In this document: positions 52,791 through 64,000 of the stretch, in pieces
Layout of the letters: each line of letters opens with the position of its first letter
Position numbering within the stretch: the stretch's first letter is position 1
NCBI GenBank assembly: GCA_035236585.1
Contig: CP141132.1
Coordinates: 56,951,880-57,015,879, forward strand
Reading direction: 5' to 3'
Length of the DNA: 64,000 bases
Source: Warburgia ugandensis
Taxonomy: Eukaryota > Streptophyta > Magnoliopsida > Canellales > Canellaceae
Translations under genes and position numbers: made by a program
The notes under the pieces: generated by a model
Told to the model about the DNA's origin: nothing
Seen by the model: the letters and a program-made list of their open reading frames with translations, nothing else
The model's database searches: none

Positions 52791-54771
52791 TAACCATATA
52801 GATTTCCATGTTATAGTTGTAACCAACTCTCAAGAAGCATGGTCAATAATCAAGTAAAAAGCATTCCATTAATCATCAAAAGTTTATGGCATACAATTGA
52901 TTGCATGGAAGATTGATGTCCACTTTTGAATGAAATGCTCTACTATTCCTACTAACTTGAGCCCAAAAATAAAGACTAACTATGATTCCTCCTCCAACAA
53001 AGCTTGATATTCAAAGAAAATCTTATGGCATATGAGCAAATATCAATGGAAACTAATGAAAAACAAAGCTAGAATTCAAAGGAATCTAAAAGAGAACTCA
53101 AAAGCTACGAAGTAATAGGGAAAAGTAGATTCAAGATGGCTTCCCTTGGTTGTCACTCCAAGGAAAAACCAGCCTTGAGTCTTAGTTTCTAAGGCAAGGA
53201 ACAACAAAAGAGGACAAGGCAGAAACTAGCATGAAAAGAACTTAGGAAAACAAGAAAAGAAGTAAGAGAAACTAACCTTGAAAGCAGAAGTAAACACTCC
53301 CAAAACCAGGTATTGAGTACTTTAGTAGATGTCACCCTTACAAGATAGTAGCACCCAAGGAGTGCACACAACAAAAGCAAAATAGAGGAGAGATGGCTTT
53401 AGGAGGAGGGCATCTCCTTCCATGGGAGGAGATGTCTTTTTCCCTAAGTGAAAAGGTATGTATCTCTTAGGTTTTTGTGGAGTTTTATACTTTTTTTCCT
53501 ATTTTATCTAGGGTACCCTAATATTAAGTATGAAAAGAATGAAATCAAGCTATTTTGGATGGTTAAGATGAGTGGGAGACTAAGGTTCCAAAGGAGAAAA
53601 GTGGGGAAAGGTGGCTACCCACTTTTGGAGTGGAGCAGGTGGGAGACGCCTACTTTTTAGGAAGGGGCATCTCCCCCCTTCCAAATCGTTGAACATAAGA
53701 AAGTGGGTTGGGAATGAGATAAGAGAAAGAGTGAGAGAATGATGTGGAGAATTTTGGTTGGTTGGGATAGGAATTGGGAAAGAAGGTGAGAGGAAAGTGA
53801 TGTGTATGAAAACATAGGAAATCAAGGTGAGATGGAAATTTTTTATTGGTTAATTGGGTTCCTAAGGCCTTGGGATTGGTTGGGTTGTTAAGATAGGACT
53901 TTAGGAAGGTGGAAGAGTTATAGAATGGTAGGACTCTTGAATGGAAAGTCAAATTCATGATGATCTTTGGTGGTAAGTTGGAAAGTGATAAAAAGTAGGA
54001 AAAACATAAAAATTGGAAGGCTCTCATCCTATTGGTCCATATGCCAATTTATCCTAATAAGATTTTCCTTAGTTATATTTAAAATATTCCTTGAAATCTC
54101 ATAGATAATTCTCTCGAATTTCATCCAATCCTAGCCTTCTATTTAACTTAGCTTAATGGCTTAGATGGCTAACTTTGAAGGCTCTATTAACTAGGATTCA
54201 TGGCTAGCTTTAGAAGCTTTCTTGGCTTGGCTTCTTGGTGCCATCCCTCAATTTGAGTGGCTGTATGGTTTGACTTGAATTCCTTAGCTTGTCATCTTCT
54301 CTCATGGCTTATATGGCTAAGGTGGCATAAGTGGCTTCCACGAAAAGGTGGTGGGAATGCATGGCTAACTTCATGAGCCCACTTTAGCAATTTTTAGCAC
54401 CTTTGATTGCATTCATTACTAGTCCACAAGATGATCTTGGCTTTTGGTTTCATGTTGAAGTGATGATTTTGAGGCTTTGACTCGATATTTTGATCTTGAT
54501 CTTCAATTTCATCCTAATCAATCTTGACCATTAGATCACCATCTTATTTCCTACAAAAAGTGAAAAGCCTTAATTAAATCTTAGAAAAATGTGATTAATC
54601 ACATACTTACCTTCAATTAGCCTCTAGACCCACAAAATATCACATTTTACTTCATTAGGTCAAACATGCATGTGTTACGAATTTTGGTCTAAAAACCTTA
54701 ATTTACCCCTATAAGTTGTAACACATGGGCAACTAATTGGATGGTTTTTATGCAAAATTAAACACTTATCA
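52791..54771 (-). mobile_element. Nested Athila-like LTR (partial)
   Basis: Read on the minus strand it starts TGATAAGTGTTTAATTTTGC at 54,771, nearly the same start as the LTRs at 62,440 and 55,694, and goes through the repeated TGGCTTAGATGGC words (54.15-54.4 kb) and purine/pyrimidine-rich parts. Its start lies next to the GAACA copy of the TGTTC duplication, so it was inserted into the neighbouring LTR. The other end is not next to it; a candidate is at 15,600. Confidence 0.6.
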
Positions 54772-54776
54772 GAACA
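54772..54776 (-). repeat. Candidate target-site duplication (TGTTC on minus)
   Basis: Partner of 15,601-15,605; see there. Confidence 0.55.
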
Positions 54777-55694
54777 CCTATGAAGATTGTGTTAAAGAAA
54801 CTTAGATGGAGGGAGGCATGGTGAACTATCCCTTAAATGGGTTGTGAAACTCCTTTAAAGGGGGATGCATTGAAAGGTATATTTTTATACATGGTTGAGA
54901 GAGTCCTATTTGTATATGAATTTCACTGTCCAAAAAGATAAGATTTGCTAATATTTATCTTAAGAAAGATAGGAAAGAGGGATAAGATTTGAGAAAAAAG
55001 ATAAGATAGGATAAGATTAGGATGAGGGAAAGGTAGTTGGATTGGGCACGTAGACTTAAGAAGCGGGAACTAGGAAGTGGAAACCTAAAGGAAATTGGTT
55101 GGAAGTGGTAAACCTACAATGGCTTCTAACTCAGTGGCTTCATTGGCTTGCATCTTGGCTTCATGGATTCCATGGCTTGACTTCTCCTAGCCCTCATTTG
55201 TTGGCTCATGTGGATTAGGTGTCTTTCATGGGTTGAAATCACATACAAAGCTGGTGGAAGTCTACTACCTTTTGCATGGATTTTATATGGGCCATTTCTA
55301 ATCACCTTGACTTCTACCAATTTTTTCTAAGATGCATCTGCTTGCTCTTGAATAATCCTGACCCTTGCTTGATTCTTTGAATTAATGAAAAATGGGACTC
55401 GGTCTCTCTGGTTGATCTAGATCATCAATTATCATCTAAAGGAGTCTTGATCATTAGATTACTCTCTTAACACCTACAAAAGAATAAAAACTCTAATTAA
55501 TACTTGGAAATTTACGATGAGCCACATATTTACTCTAGATTAGCTTTTGAACCTCCAAAATATCAAACTTTTGAATTATTAGTTCAAAAATGTGCATGTC
55601 ATGAATTTTGAAATTTTCATATAATATTGCCCTATAATTTATAACACATGTACTACTACTTTGGTACTTTTTATACAAAATTTACTACTCATCA
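54777..55694 (-). mobile_element. Athila-like 3' LTR, first half
   Basis: Direct repeat of about 61,370-62,440. It starts TGATGAGTAG (minus) at 55,694 after a purine-rich tract and ends at the nested LTR. The missing second half corresponds exactly to 15,606-16,403. Old. Confidence 0.8.
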
Positions 55695-55712
55695 CACACC
55701 CCCAACAGCATT
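55695..55712 (-). other. Polypurine tract of the Athila-like element
   Basis: AATGCTGTTGGGGGTGTG on the minus strand, directly before the 3' LTR start. Confidence 0.65.
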
Positions 55713-58700
55713 TTGCTAGTGCTGAGAAAAACATACAAAAAATTTGGAAAACATAAATGAGTGTTGTTTTCATAGGTACTCACAATTGCATTTAGCATAT
55801 GCAATAAGCCCTTAAACCCCTAAGTTATCCTTAATGGATGAGTTAGGCCTCACGAGAATTTGCAGTGAATACATCTACAAATTTTAATAAGGCTAAGGTC
55901 CTTAGTTTATCTCAGAGAATTCTCTTTCGTTAGTATTCTATAGGCTTTAACAACTTAATAAAGATTAATGATAAATTTTACAAATTATCCACCTACTAAA
56001 TCCATTTTATTACAATTATATCTCATAATGCAATGTGAGTACAAGCTACATAAATCTAGACTTATAAACAAAAACACTTATAGTCTATTGGAAAAATGTT
56101 TTAACCTCAAATTCTCACTGGTATACACTTAGAAATGAAGCTATCAAGAAAAATTCAAACAAATCTCTCACTATGTAACCAGATCCAACAACACTAATGG
56201 GTCACATAAGCTTATGCACATAGATGATACAAAGAACTATGATCCCTAAGAATGGATGGCATTACAAAGATCAGAAGGGGTAGTTCACCTTAATTCCTTA
56301 ATATTTATATCCTCATTAAGACTATATTCCACCTTAAGATTCAATAGGACTTTGGATGGGATGAAACATAAGTTTGGGAATGGTCCTAAAAGAAAGGATA
56401 AAAGACTTCAAAGGTTTCAAATTTGAGTAGAGGTCTTCAAATTGTTAGACAACTTCTCTTTTGAGTGCATTGAATTGAATATCTTTTCTATTTTTCCTTT
56501 CCTCTTTGCATCTTTTCATTTCTTTTTTTATAATTCTTTATTTTTTTTACTTTATTTGATTTCTTTGAAGAAAGGCTTTTTTATGTAAACTCTTTTATCT
56601 TCTTCACTTCTTATCCTTTTTGAAATTTTTCTACCCTCTCTACTCATTTTGGAATTATATGTAATGGATATTTAATTGGGTTTTTGGGTTAAGGTAGATG
56701 GGTTTTAAAAAGAAAAGGCTTGTCAAAAGGCTCAAAGGGTCTAACTAGTAGTAAAATATACTGGATAGGCTTTATGTCTCTGTTTAAAACAAGGATGGCC
56801 TATATCATTTCTTAGGTCTCTTAAAGACTATCGATTCAATAAATGTTTAGGAAAGTTAGTACTCCCATTGGTGATTCTTGGCAAATGACCAAAACAAAGA
56901 CATTGGGATCTTTTAAGGTTGATGTTCCCTAAAGAAATTATGAAATTATATACAACCCTCAAATAGATTATAGTCATTAATACTCACCGAGTAAAGGTCT
57001 CCACTGATTTTCCTTAGAGTCTCTAAGTCATAACCATCTATCTATCTAGATTATGCATTGTGTGTAAGTATGTTCAAAGATTTAACTTCATAAACACTTT
57101 AGAACATGAATAAAATGAAAAATTAACCATATGAATGTCTATTAAGACAATCAAGTAGGAGAAATACTAATATTTGAAAAATCCAATCCTTATCATAGTA
57201 AAGGAACTTGACCTTAAAAACAAAAAAAATCAAAATTAAGAAAAACTAAAAATGCTCATGCATATCTACACTCCCAACTTAAAGTAAGCATTGTCCCTAG
57301 TGTTATGAAACACAGAATTCTTATAGGTTAAGTGGGTAATATAAAAAATGAAACTATAAAAGCATTGGGGTGCCTCATAGTGAGCTCTAAGTTTAATGTC
57401 TTCAGCCAAACATTACTAAAATGATTCTAAAAACTTAAAAGAACATATCAAAATTTGAAATACCTAGCCACAGATTTAAATTAACATAGTCCTTAATGTT
57501 TAGGACTACATACCAGGGACAAATAAAAATAATAAACCTACAAGGAAAGGGTTAAAAGAAAATTACATGAATTTTTAGAATAATGTTGTGATCTATTGAA
57601 TGAAACATAATATAAAAGCAACACTAATATGATCCTAAACTAACTAACTAACTGATCAACTTTACCCTTGTCCTAAACATAACTAATTAAACTAATCTTT
57701 CCTAATCCTAACTCTATCAATTAAGTGGAGGAATTTCTCACTCCATTTAAAAATTTCATGGTAGTCAATATACATTTTCCACCTCTAGATGCATGGTGAT
57801 GATAAGAGAAGAACATGAAAGACCACTATGGCTCTTAATTTCTTAGTACCAACTTCAGATGAATGGTCACAATGGTTGCTAAATTGAAGAATAACAATGC
57901 CCATATCAAACAGCATATAAAATTCATCCTCTTTCTTTTCATTTTCTTAGATATTGGGGTTTAGTGGGCTTTGCTTCTCCCATAATAGATGTTTATGTTC
58001 TTCTGGAGGCAGGGAAACCCTCGAATTTAGATCCTCAATATCTTCTAATGTGCACCCTAGAGTTGGTTGATGTTGGGCTAGAACATCAATTGACTCTTCT
58101 TCATGTTATGTAGTAATAAGTAAGGTGTTAGATGTGCCTACATTGCTATCTAGTGATTGGTCAAATAAAGACTGTAAGTCTCAATTGGGTACATCTTCTA
58201 TACCACATGACTCTATTTTAATATCTGAAAGTGTAGGGGGTCCTACTAAGGCATTTCATTTGAAAGTGTTCATTAATGGTGCAGACCGAAGTTACGAGAA
58301 TGGAATTCTTGAGAACAGAGATAACAAAGGTGTTATTGATTCCATTGCTAAGTCTTTAGTGAGCCTATCTATTTTCTCAACAAGACAAAAATCAGGCAAA
58401 GGTCATAATAACATTCCCAGTAAAGGGAGCTGAGAACAAGGTGAAGGTCTCTATAAACTTTTTTAGCAATGGACATGTGAACAAATGCTAATAGTAGGAG
58501 AAACAAGAATCCAATAAATCATTCATTTCATCAATGGAGGATCGCATGAATGGTTGGAAAGTTTACATCTTAGAAGGATTGAATGATATTTCCATCCTAA
58601 TGTCAATATTAATGGGCTTCTCATTATTCTCAATTTGTTTAATTTCCTCAACCCTTCCTATAAATTTAGTATTTATTTGACCCTTTTGAAATTCCATCTA

Positions 58701-60520
58701 TTCAACAAATCATTGAGTCATTTCTATAATTTGGGTATCTTCTAATGATTGTTCTGACTCGTATGGCTCGTACTGTTATGCCATTAGGGTACTAGAAAAA
58801 GGTTCAGTAGGGTGAAACCATGAGAGTTCTCCCTCATTGAGACTAAGGTTTTTCTTTGGGATGCCTAACCCATCCATGATAGTTGATCTCAGAGTAATAA
58901 TAATTGCTAAGAATTGTGACTGCAATGGGCACATTCTCTTGCTCCTGATGATATGCATTGTAGGTAGAGCTCGATGACCATGAAATAGTAAGATATGTTG
59001 GGCTACAATAGATATAGTAATTCTTGCACAGATGCTACCAAGATGACCCAATAGCTTATATGAAAGTATTTAACATATTCTTGTAACTAACCATCCTATC
59101 AGCCAATTTATCTAATGCATTGGATAGATCAAGAGCATCTTCTATCTGTGCCTCATAAACGTCCTCATAGCTTAAGGGCCAGGGAGTGAAATAGTATGAA
59201 AATGGTGGTTTTCTATCACATGCTTTGTGGGCCATTACACTCAACTTTATATACAACGAAAACAAATCATTATATACAACAAATAAGGCTTCTTCTTTTT
59301 TTTTAAGTGAAACTAAGGGAAACCCTAACTATATGATGCAACCTAATTAAATAAGACTCCTAACTCTAAATGATGCACAATCAATCCCTAATAGTTTGCT
59401 AACAAGCTATTTTATTATTATTTGCAAATCTATAGGGTGGTAACTTTTAGGCTTAAATATAAACACCTCCTCCTTTTATCCATGCTCAAGCATTGCTTAC
59501 CAATTAGGTTCTACTTAGAGTGGTTGATACAATTCTCGTGTAAGAAGGTTATTAGACCTCAACAAACATCAATGAAAAGTATGGCAAAATCACTTGAATT
59601 TTATATACCCATTGTACCCACAATGTTCAAAAGCCATTAGAGTGACAATAGATCGACTCCTTCAAAAAGGGCCTACATGCTTGAAACTATAAGTCTCTCG
59701 TTACTTGATTTTAAATTAAAATTTTTGGGGTTGGGATCACAAGCATACAAGGATTGACTTGATTACCTAGGTGGGCCAAGGCTTTGGTGATGAAGTCCAA
59801 TCCTTATCTTATGAGGGTTCCTATGGGGGCCCTTACTATCAATGTGATCATCCACTATAAAGTAGCAAACATGTAGTACAATGTAAGAAAAATAAATTAA
59901 TGCCTAGCTATATGCTATCTAATAAAGGGTCAACACCTTAACAGGCAAGACACTATAACCAGACACCCCATGCCTTAGTTATAGTTGAGCTCAAGCTAAT
60001 CTTTGTTAGATAGGTGTAATTTTAGTACAACAATCCTAAATATTATGTAACAATTGAATATACATGAACTATATTATATGAATTACATGACCATCCAAAA
60101 TGCAATTTATACTAAAAACAATTAGACTAGAAAATAAGAGAGGGTTAGATATTTACAGGAGGAGTCCTTCATGTGAGTTGGATCATTCAAGTGTGAGGCA
60201 AGGTGGCCCACACTTGACGTGTATTATTATAACCCATTTTTAAATTAAAATTACAATTTGGCCTCACTACAAGTCCTCTTAAAAGTAAGAAAAATTCTAA
60301 TCTAGGAAAGTGAAAAAATCCTAATATATCCCATGAAGCTTTGGCCCACAGGATTGTCAGTGCTACTTTTGCCAAATTCCCCTCACACAAAACAAAGAAT
60401 ATGTCAATTTCTAAGGAATTAGAAAAATATGCAAAAAAATGAATGCAAAATCCTAAATGACCTAAATTGTGAATAGAGATAAACAATCTAAACTAGAATC
60501 TGATCACAAATTTTGTACGA
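55713..60520 (-). mobile_element. Interior of the Athila-like element, possible gag remnant, no pol
   Basis: 4.8 kb between LTRs. On the minus strand the part about 59,265-58,430 may be decayed gag: a PWPLSYEDVYEAQIEDALD stretch, then a NYYYSEINYHGW-like aromatic run and a short E/Q-rich linker. The assignment is weak. 57,350-55,740 is conserved with 25,761-24,051 but non-coding. No RT or integrase block is visible, so this looks like a gag-only or fully non-autonomous derivative. A plus-strand open stretch at 58,125-58,433 has no family. Confidence 0.6.
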
Positions 60521-60539
60521 TTCCCCGACAACGGCTCCA
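60521..60539 (-). other. Primer-binding site, tRNA-Asp type
   Basis: TGGAGCCGTTGTCGGGGAA on the minus strand is a slightly changed form of TGGCGCCGTTGCCGGGGA, the tRNA-Asp site known from Athila/Tat elements. It lies nine bases after the LTR end. Confidence 0.8.
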
Positions 60540-60548
60540 AAAACTTGG

Positions 60549-62440
60549 TATAGTTCTAAACATTACTCCCAAGTGCATGAATCATAGTATGATTTTATGC
60601 AAGTGAGGTTGATCCCACAAGGAATCTCAAATATTACATTCAATTGAAATCCTATTTAGATTATTTATCCTAACCAAAAAAGTTTGATTATGATTGATCT
60701 GAGAATTAAAAGAACTTAGAATTGGAAACATGCATAAACTTAGACTAAAAGAAACTAAAATGATCTAATCTAAGGGTACAAACTAACATGATCAATGAAT
60801 TTAGCAAAATATAAACATTCTAATTAAAAATGCTTAATGAACAAAATATTGACTAAACATTCAAATGACATCATTAATGAATCAAAGCATTCATGAAATT
60901 GGAAGAGTGCGCATGAAACTTGAAGGGAACACATAACACAAACTTTGTTTCATTGAATATAAAAATTTACAAAAGTGGTGTGCATGATCCATGAACATCT
61001 AAACAATAAATCTTGATTTCAATCTCAAATCTAATTCTATCCAACAATGGCCATGTTTGTGAACTAAGGGAGAGAATCAAGTTAGAGAATGAAATCAAGT
61101 TGAGAAACAAATTCTAAGGGCTAAAATTAAAAGAGAACAAGCAACAATAAGGTAAGCATTAAAATAAATCAAAGAACCATTAAGATGATCCAAAGCAAAA
61201 CTAGAAGCAAAGCTACAAGGAAAGGAACCAAGAAAAGTAAGCATGAAACAAGAGACAAGAACTTTGTAAATTTGAAAGCAAGTTGCATGGAAAAACAAAA
61301 GGAAGATTGTGTGGAGACTTTGCTTTGAATGATGTGTCGTACACCTCCAATGGAGGATAGGATGCATAGAACTCCTATGAAGATTGCATTTGGAAACTTA
61401 AATGGATGGAGGTGTGGTGAACCAGGCCTTTAATGGGGCTTGCAACTCCTTTAAAGGGGTATGCATTGAAAGGTATATTTTTATAGATGGTGGAGATAGT
61501 CCTATTTGTATATGAATTTAACCCTTCTAAGAGATAAGAATTGCTAATAGTTATCTTAAGGAAGATAGGAAGCAGGGATAAGATTTGAGAAAGAAGATGA
61601 GATAAGGATGAGGGAAAAGTAGTTAGATAAGGCAAGAAGACTTAAGAAGTGGAAACCTTCAAAAAATTGGTTGGAAGTGGGATACCTAGGAAAGGGGAAG
61701 TTTAAAGGAGTTAGGTCTCTTCTCTTATTGGTCCACATAACATGTCACCCATCCTTGTTTATAGAGTCTCATTTCTCTTGCCATTTATCTCTTTAGTACA
61801 CATTTTCTTCAAGGGGGAAATTGTTTAGAAACATCCTGAAAGGTATGGACCCATTGTTTGATGGCTTAGATGGCTTCTAACTTGATGGCTTCATTGGCTT
61901 GTATCTTAGCTTCATGGTTTACATGGCTTGACTTCTCCTAGCCCTCATTTGTTGGCTTACGTGGCTTAGGTAACTTTCATGGCTTGATATCACATACAAA
62001 GGTGGTGGAATTCTACTACATTTTGCCTGGATTTTACATGGGCTAATCACTTTGACTTCTATCAATTGTTTTTAAGATTCATCTACTTGCTCTTAAATAA
62101 TCCTAACCTTGCTTGATTCTTTGAATTGATGGAAAATGGGTCCCAGTCTCTATGGATTGATCTGGATCCTTAGTTATCATCTAAAGTGATCTTAACTATT
62201 GGATTACTCTCTTAACACCTACAAAAGATTAAAAACTCTAATTAATACCTAAAAATTTATAATAAGTCACATAATTACTCTCAATTAGCTTTTGAACCTC
62301 CAAAATATCAAACTTTTGAATTATTAGCTCAAGATATACATTTGTCATGAAATTTGAAATTTTCCTATAATATTGCCCTAAAATTTATAACACATGTACT
62401 GCTAATTAGGTACTTTTTATGCAAAATTAACTACTTATCA
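60549..62440 (-). mobile_element. Athila-like 5' LTR, about 1.9 kb
   Basis: On the minus strand from TGATAAGTAG at 62,440 to ACTATA at 60,549. The most complete Athila-like LTR in the window; both half-LTRs (54,777-55,694; 15,606-16,403) align to it end to end. The 60-100 residue minus-strand open stretches are LTR sequence. Its outer edge abuts copia sequence at 62,441. Confidence 0.85.
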
Positions 62441-64000
62441 ACTACTGATAACTATTTTAAATAATAGAACACCCTATGAAACTTTCTTTGCAAACAACCT
62501 TCCTGCAAACATCTTAGGACCTTTGGATGCCTCTATCATGCCCATGTTGATTACAGACCTCAAGACAAATTTGCTACAAGGTCTTGTTCTAGTATTTTTA
62601 TTGGTTATCCTCCCAAATAGAAGGTGTATAAGATTTTTGATATAGAAATAAGGAAAATATACATTTCATAAAAAACATTTTCCTTTTGAATAGTGTAGTA
62701 ATGCACAAGGACAGATAAGTGAGGCAGTGGGGCCAAGTGGGCTGAACTAACAAGAACTATCAATGTTGATGACATTTTAGTAACACATGGCCTAAGACTA
62801 ACAAGCAGTAGACATGGCACCCAAGAACTTGTAAGCCCATTAGTGCAGCCAAGTCAGCCCACATATGAAAATGGCATCACATCACCATGTCCAAGCACAC
62901 TAGCTGGCCCTCTTGTTGAGACCCAAGTAGAATTGGAATAGAATTCAAGTTCTCCACATGAAATAAATTTTAATCTAGATGCATTGCCTAATATTGTCAA
63001 CACTTTAGTGTCTCAAAATGAGAATAGAGATTTGCAATCATCACCCAAACTTATAATAGATGAAAATCGAGCTCAAAAAATTTCACAGAAACTCCCAGGT
63101 TATGAGTTCGCTTTGCCAACCTCTCTTAACCCACTCACCCACGCCTTTTTCCAACTCCATGTATTACCCTCTTACACATTATCTTTTCCATAATAAATTT
63201 TCTAATGCTAACAAGGTGTTTTTCAATGGCAATCATGTCCATCAACAAGCCAACTTGTTTTTCTCAAGCCATCGAGCATACACATTGGAATGATGCCATG
63301 GCAAGAGAAATTGCAACCTTGGAAGAAATTCACACCTTGACCTTGGAAACCTTGTCGCTTGGGAAACGAACCATAGAATCCAAGGGGTTCTACAAAATGT
63401 ATTACAAGCTAGATGGTAGAATTGAGAAATATAAAGCCCACTTGGTTGCCAAGGGATTCCCTCAAATTGAAGGAGTTAACTTTCATGAGACATTTTCACC
63501 CATAGCCAAATTGGAGAACAATAGCTTCAATTTGCAACTAGGAACTCCATTGGCTTAATGTCAACAATTCATTTCTTCATGGGGACTTGGATGAGGAAGT
63601 TTACTTGAAAATTTCTCATGGGCTTGCCAAAAAGGGAGAGCATTAGGTCTATTGGCTACAGAAATTTTTGTATGGTCTACAACAAGCTTCACAAAACTGG
63701 TATAAAAATTCATTATATCTATTTTTTATATTAGTTTTTGTCAATCCCAAGTAGAAACTCTTCATTTACATATTCTAAAGTGGCCTCCTTCATAGCTATT
63801 TTGATCTATGTCGACGATATCATTGTGGTGGAAAATGATCCTGATAAAATTATTTGTTTGAAGAACCATCTTAACGCCAAATTCTATATTACAGGCCTTG
63901 GAAAACTTAAATACTTCCTTGGGATTGAGGTAGTGAGGTCATCTGCAAGTGTATCTTAAGTCAGCAAAGGTATGTGCTTAACATATTAACTGAGAGAAGT
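62441..64000 (+). mobile_element. Ty1/copia pol fossil, second half (integrase to RT), broken
   Basis: It starts inside the integrase region, with a RTPYE block near 62,468 and an integrase C-terminal FIGYPP-like block near 62,600. RT follows: SHRAYTLE-like entry, KYKAHLVAKGFPQIEG near 63,430, FHETFSP near 63,482, the catalytic YVDDI near 63,807, and LGKLKYFLGIEV near 63,900. It runs off the window. Plus strand, many breaks, old. The first half of the same pol order lies on the minus strand at 16,404-17,640, ending in the same part of the integrase. Confidence 0.88.

Overview
This is AT-rich intergenic DNA from a flowering plant, and it is almost entirely transposable elements. The organism is inferred from plant-type retroelement signatures: primer-binding sites complementary to initiator-Met and Asp tRNAs, Tat/Athila, Tekay-like and Ty1/copia pol remains, plant RTE LINEs ending in GAT repeats, and very long LTRs with CpG-rich modules. 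I found no host protein gene, tRNA, rRNA or CRISPR array that I would defend. The species cannot be named from this window.

Layout. 0-6 kb holds the end of an LTR-type element with an iMet primer site, two low-complexity repeat fields and a Tat-lineage RNase H-integrase fossil. 6.0-8.9 kb is a solo LTR (copy A) with a perfect target duplication. 9-15.6 kb has no recognisable gene but a long CT microsatellite and a GATCTTGATGA-type repeat field. 15.6-17.6 kb is half an Athila-like LTR joined to the first half of a Ty1/copia fossil. 18.4-21.4 kb is a second solo LTR (copy B), the inverted sister of A. 21.4-25.8 kb is non-coding Athila-like sequence. 25.8-37.6 kb is a Ty3/gypsy element on the plus strand (gypsy-C) whose 5' LTR and protease region each carry a nested RTE LINE. 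37.6-38.6 kb is a partial LTR of the A/B family. 38.6-52.8 kb is a second copy of the gypsy-C family on the minus strand (gypsy-E), interrupted in gag by an 8.4 kb LTR element with two 2.6 kb LTRs and no visible pol (element G). 52.8-62.4 kb is an Athila-like element, also without visible pol, with another Athila-like LTR nested in its 3' LTR. 62.4-64 kb is the second half of the Ty1/copia fossil.

Main observations. First, the two halves of the copia fossil, and the two halves of the Athila-like 3' LTR inserted in it, lie about 39-46 kb apart on opposite strands. The matching 5-bp repeat TGTTC sits at the two broken LTR edges. Together this points to one large inversion, or an assembly join, inside the window. 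Second, five LTRs of two diverged families share a two-hairpin module in which base pairing is kept although bases change; this looks like a conserved RNA structure of the LTR transcript. Third, copy B carries a 28-bp perfect palindrome inside a CpG-rich block. The nested insertions give a relative chronology: copia is oldest, then the Athila-like element, then its nested LTR; gypsy-C/E are older than the LINEs and element G; solo LTRs A and B and element G look youngest.
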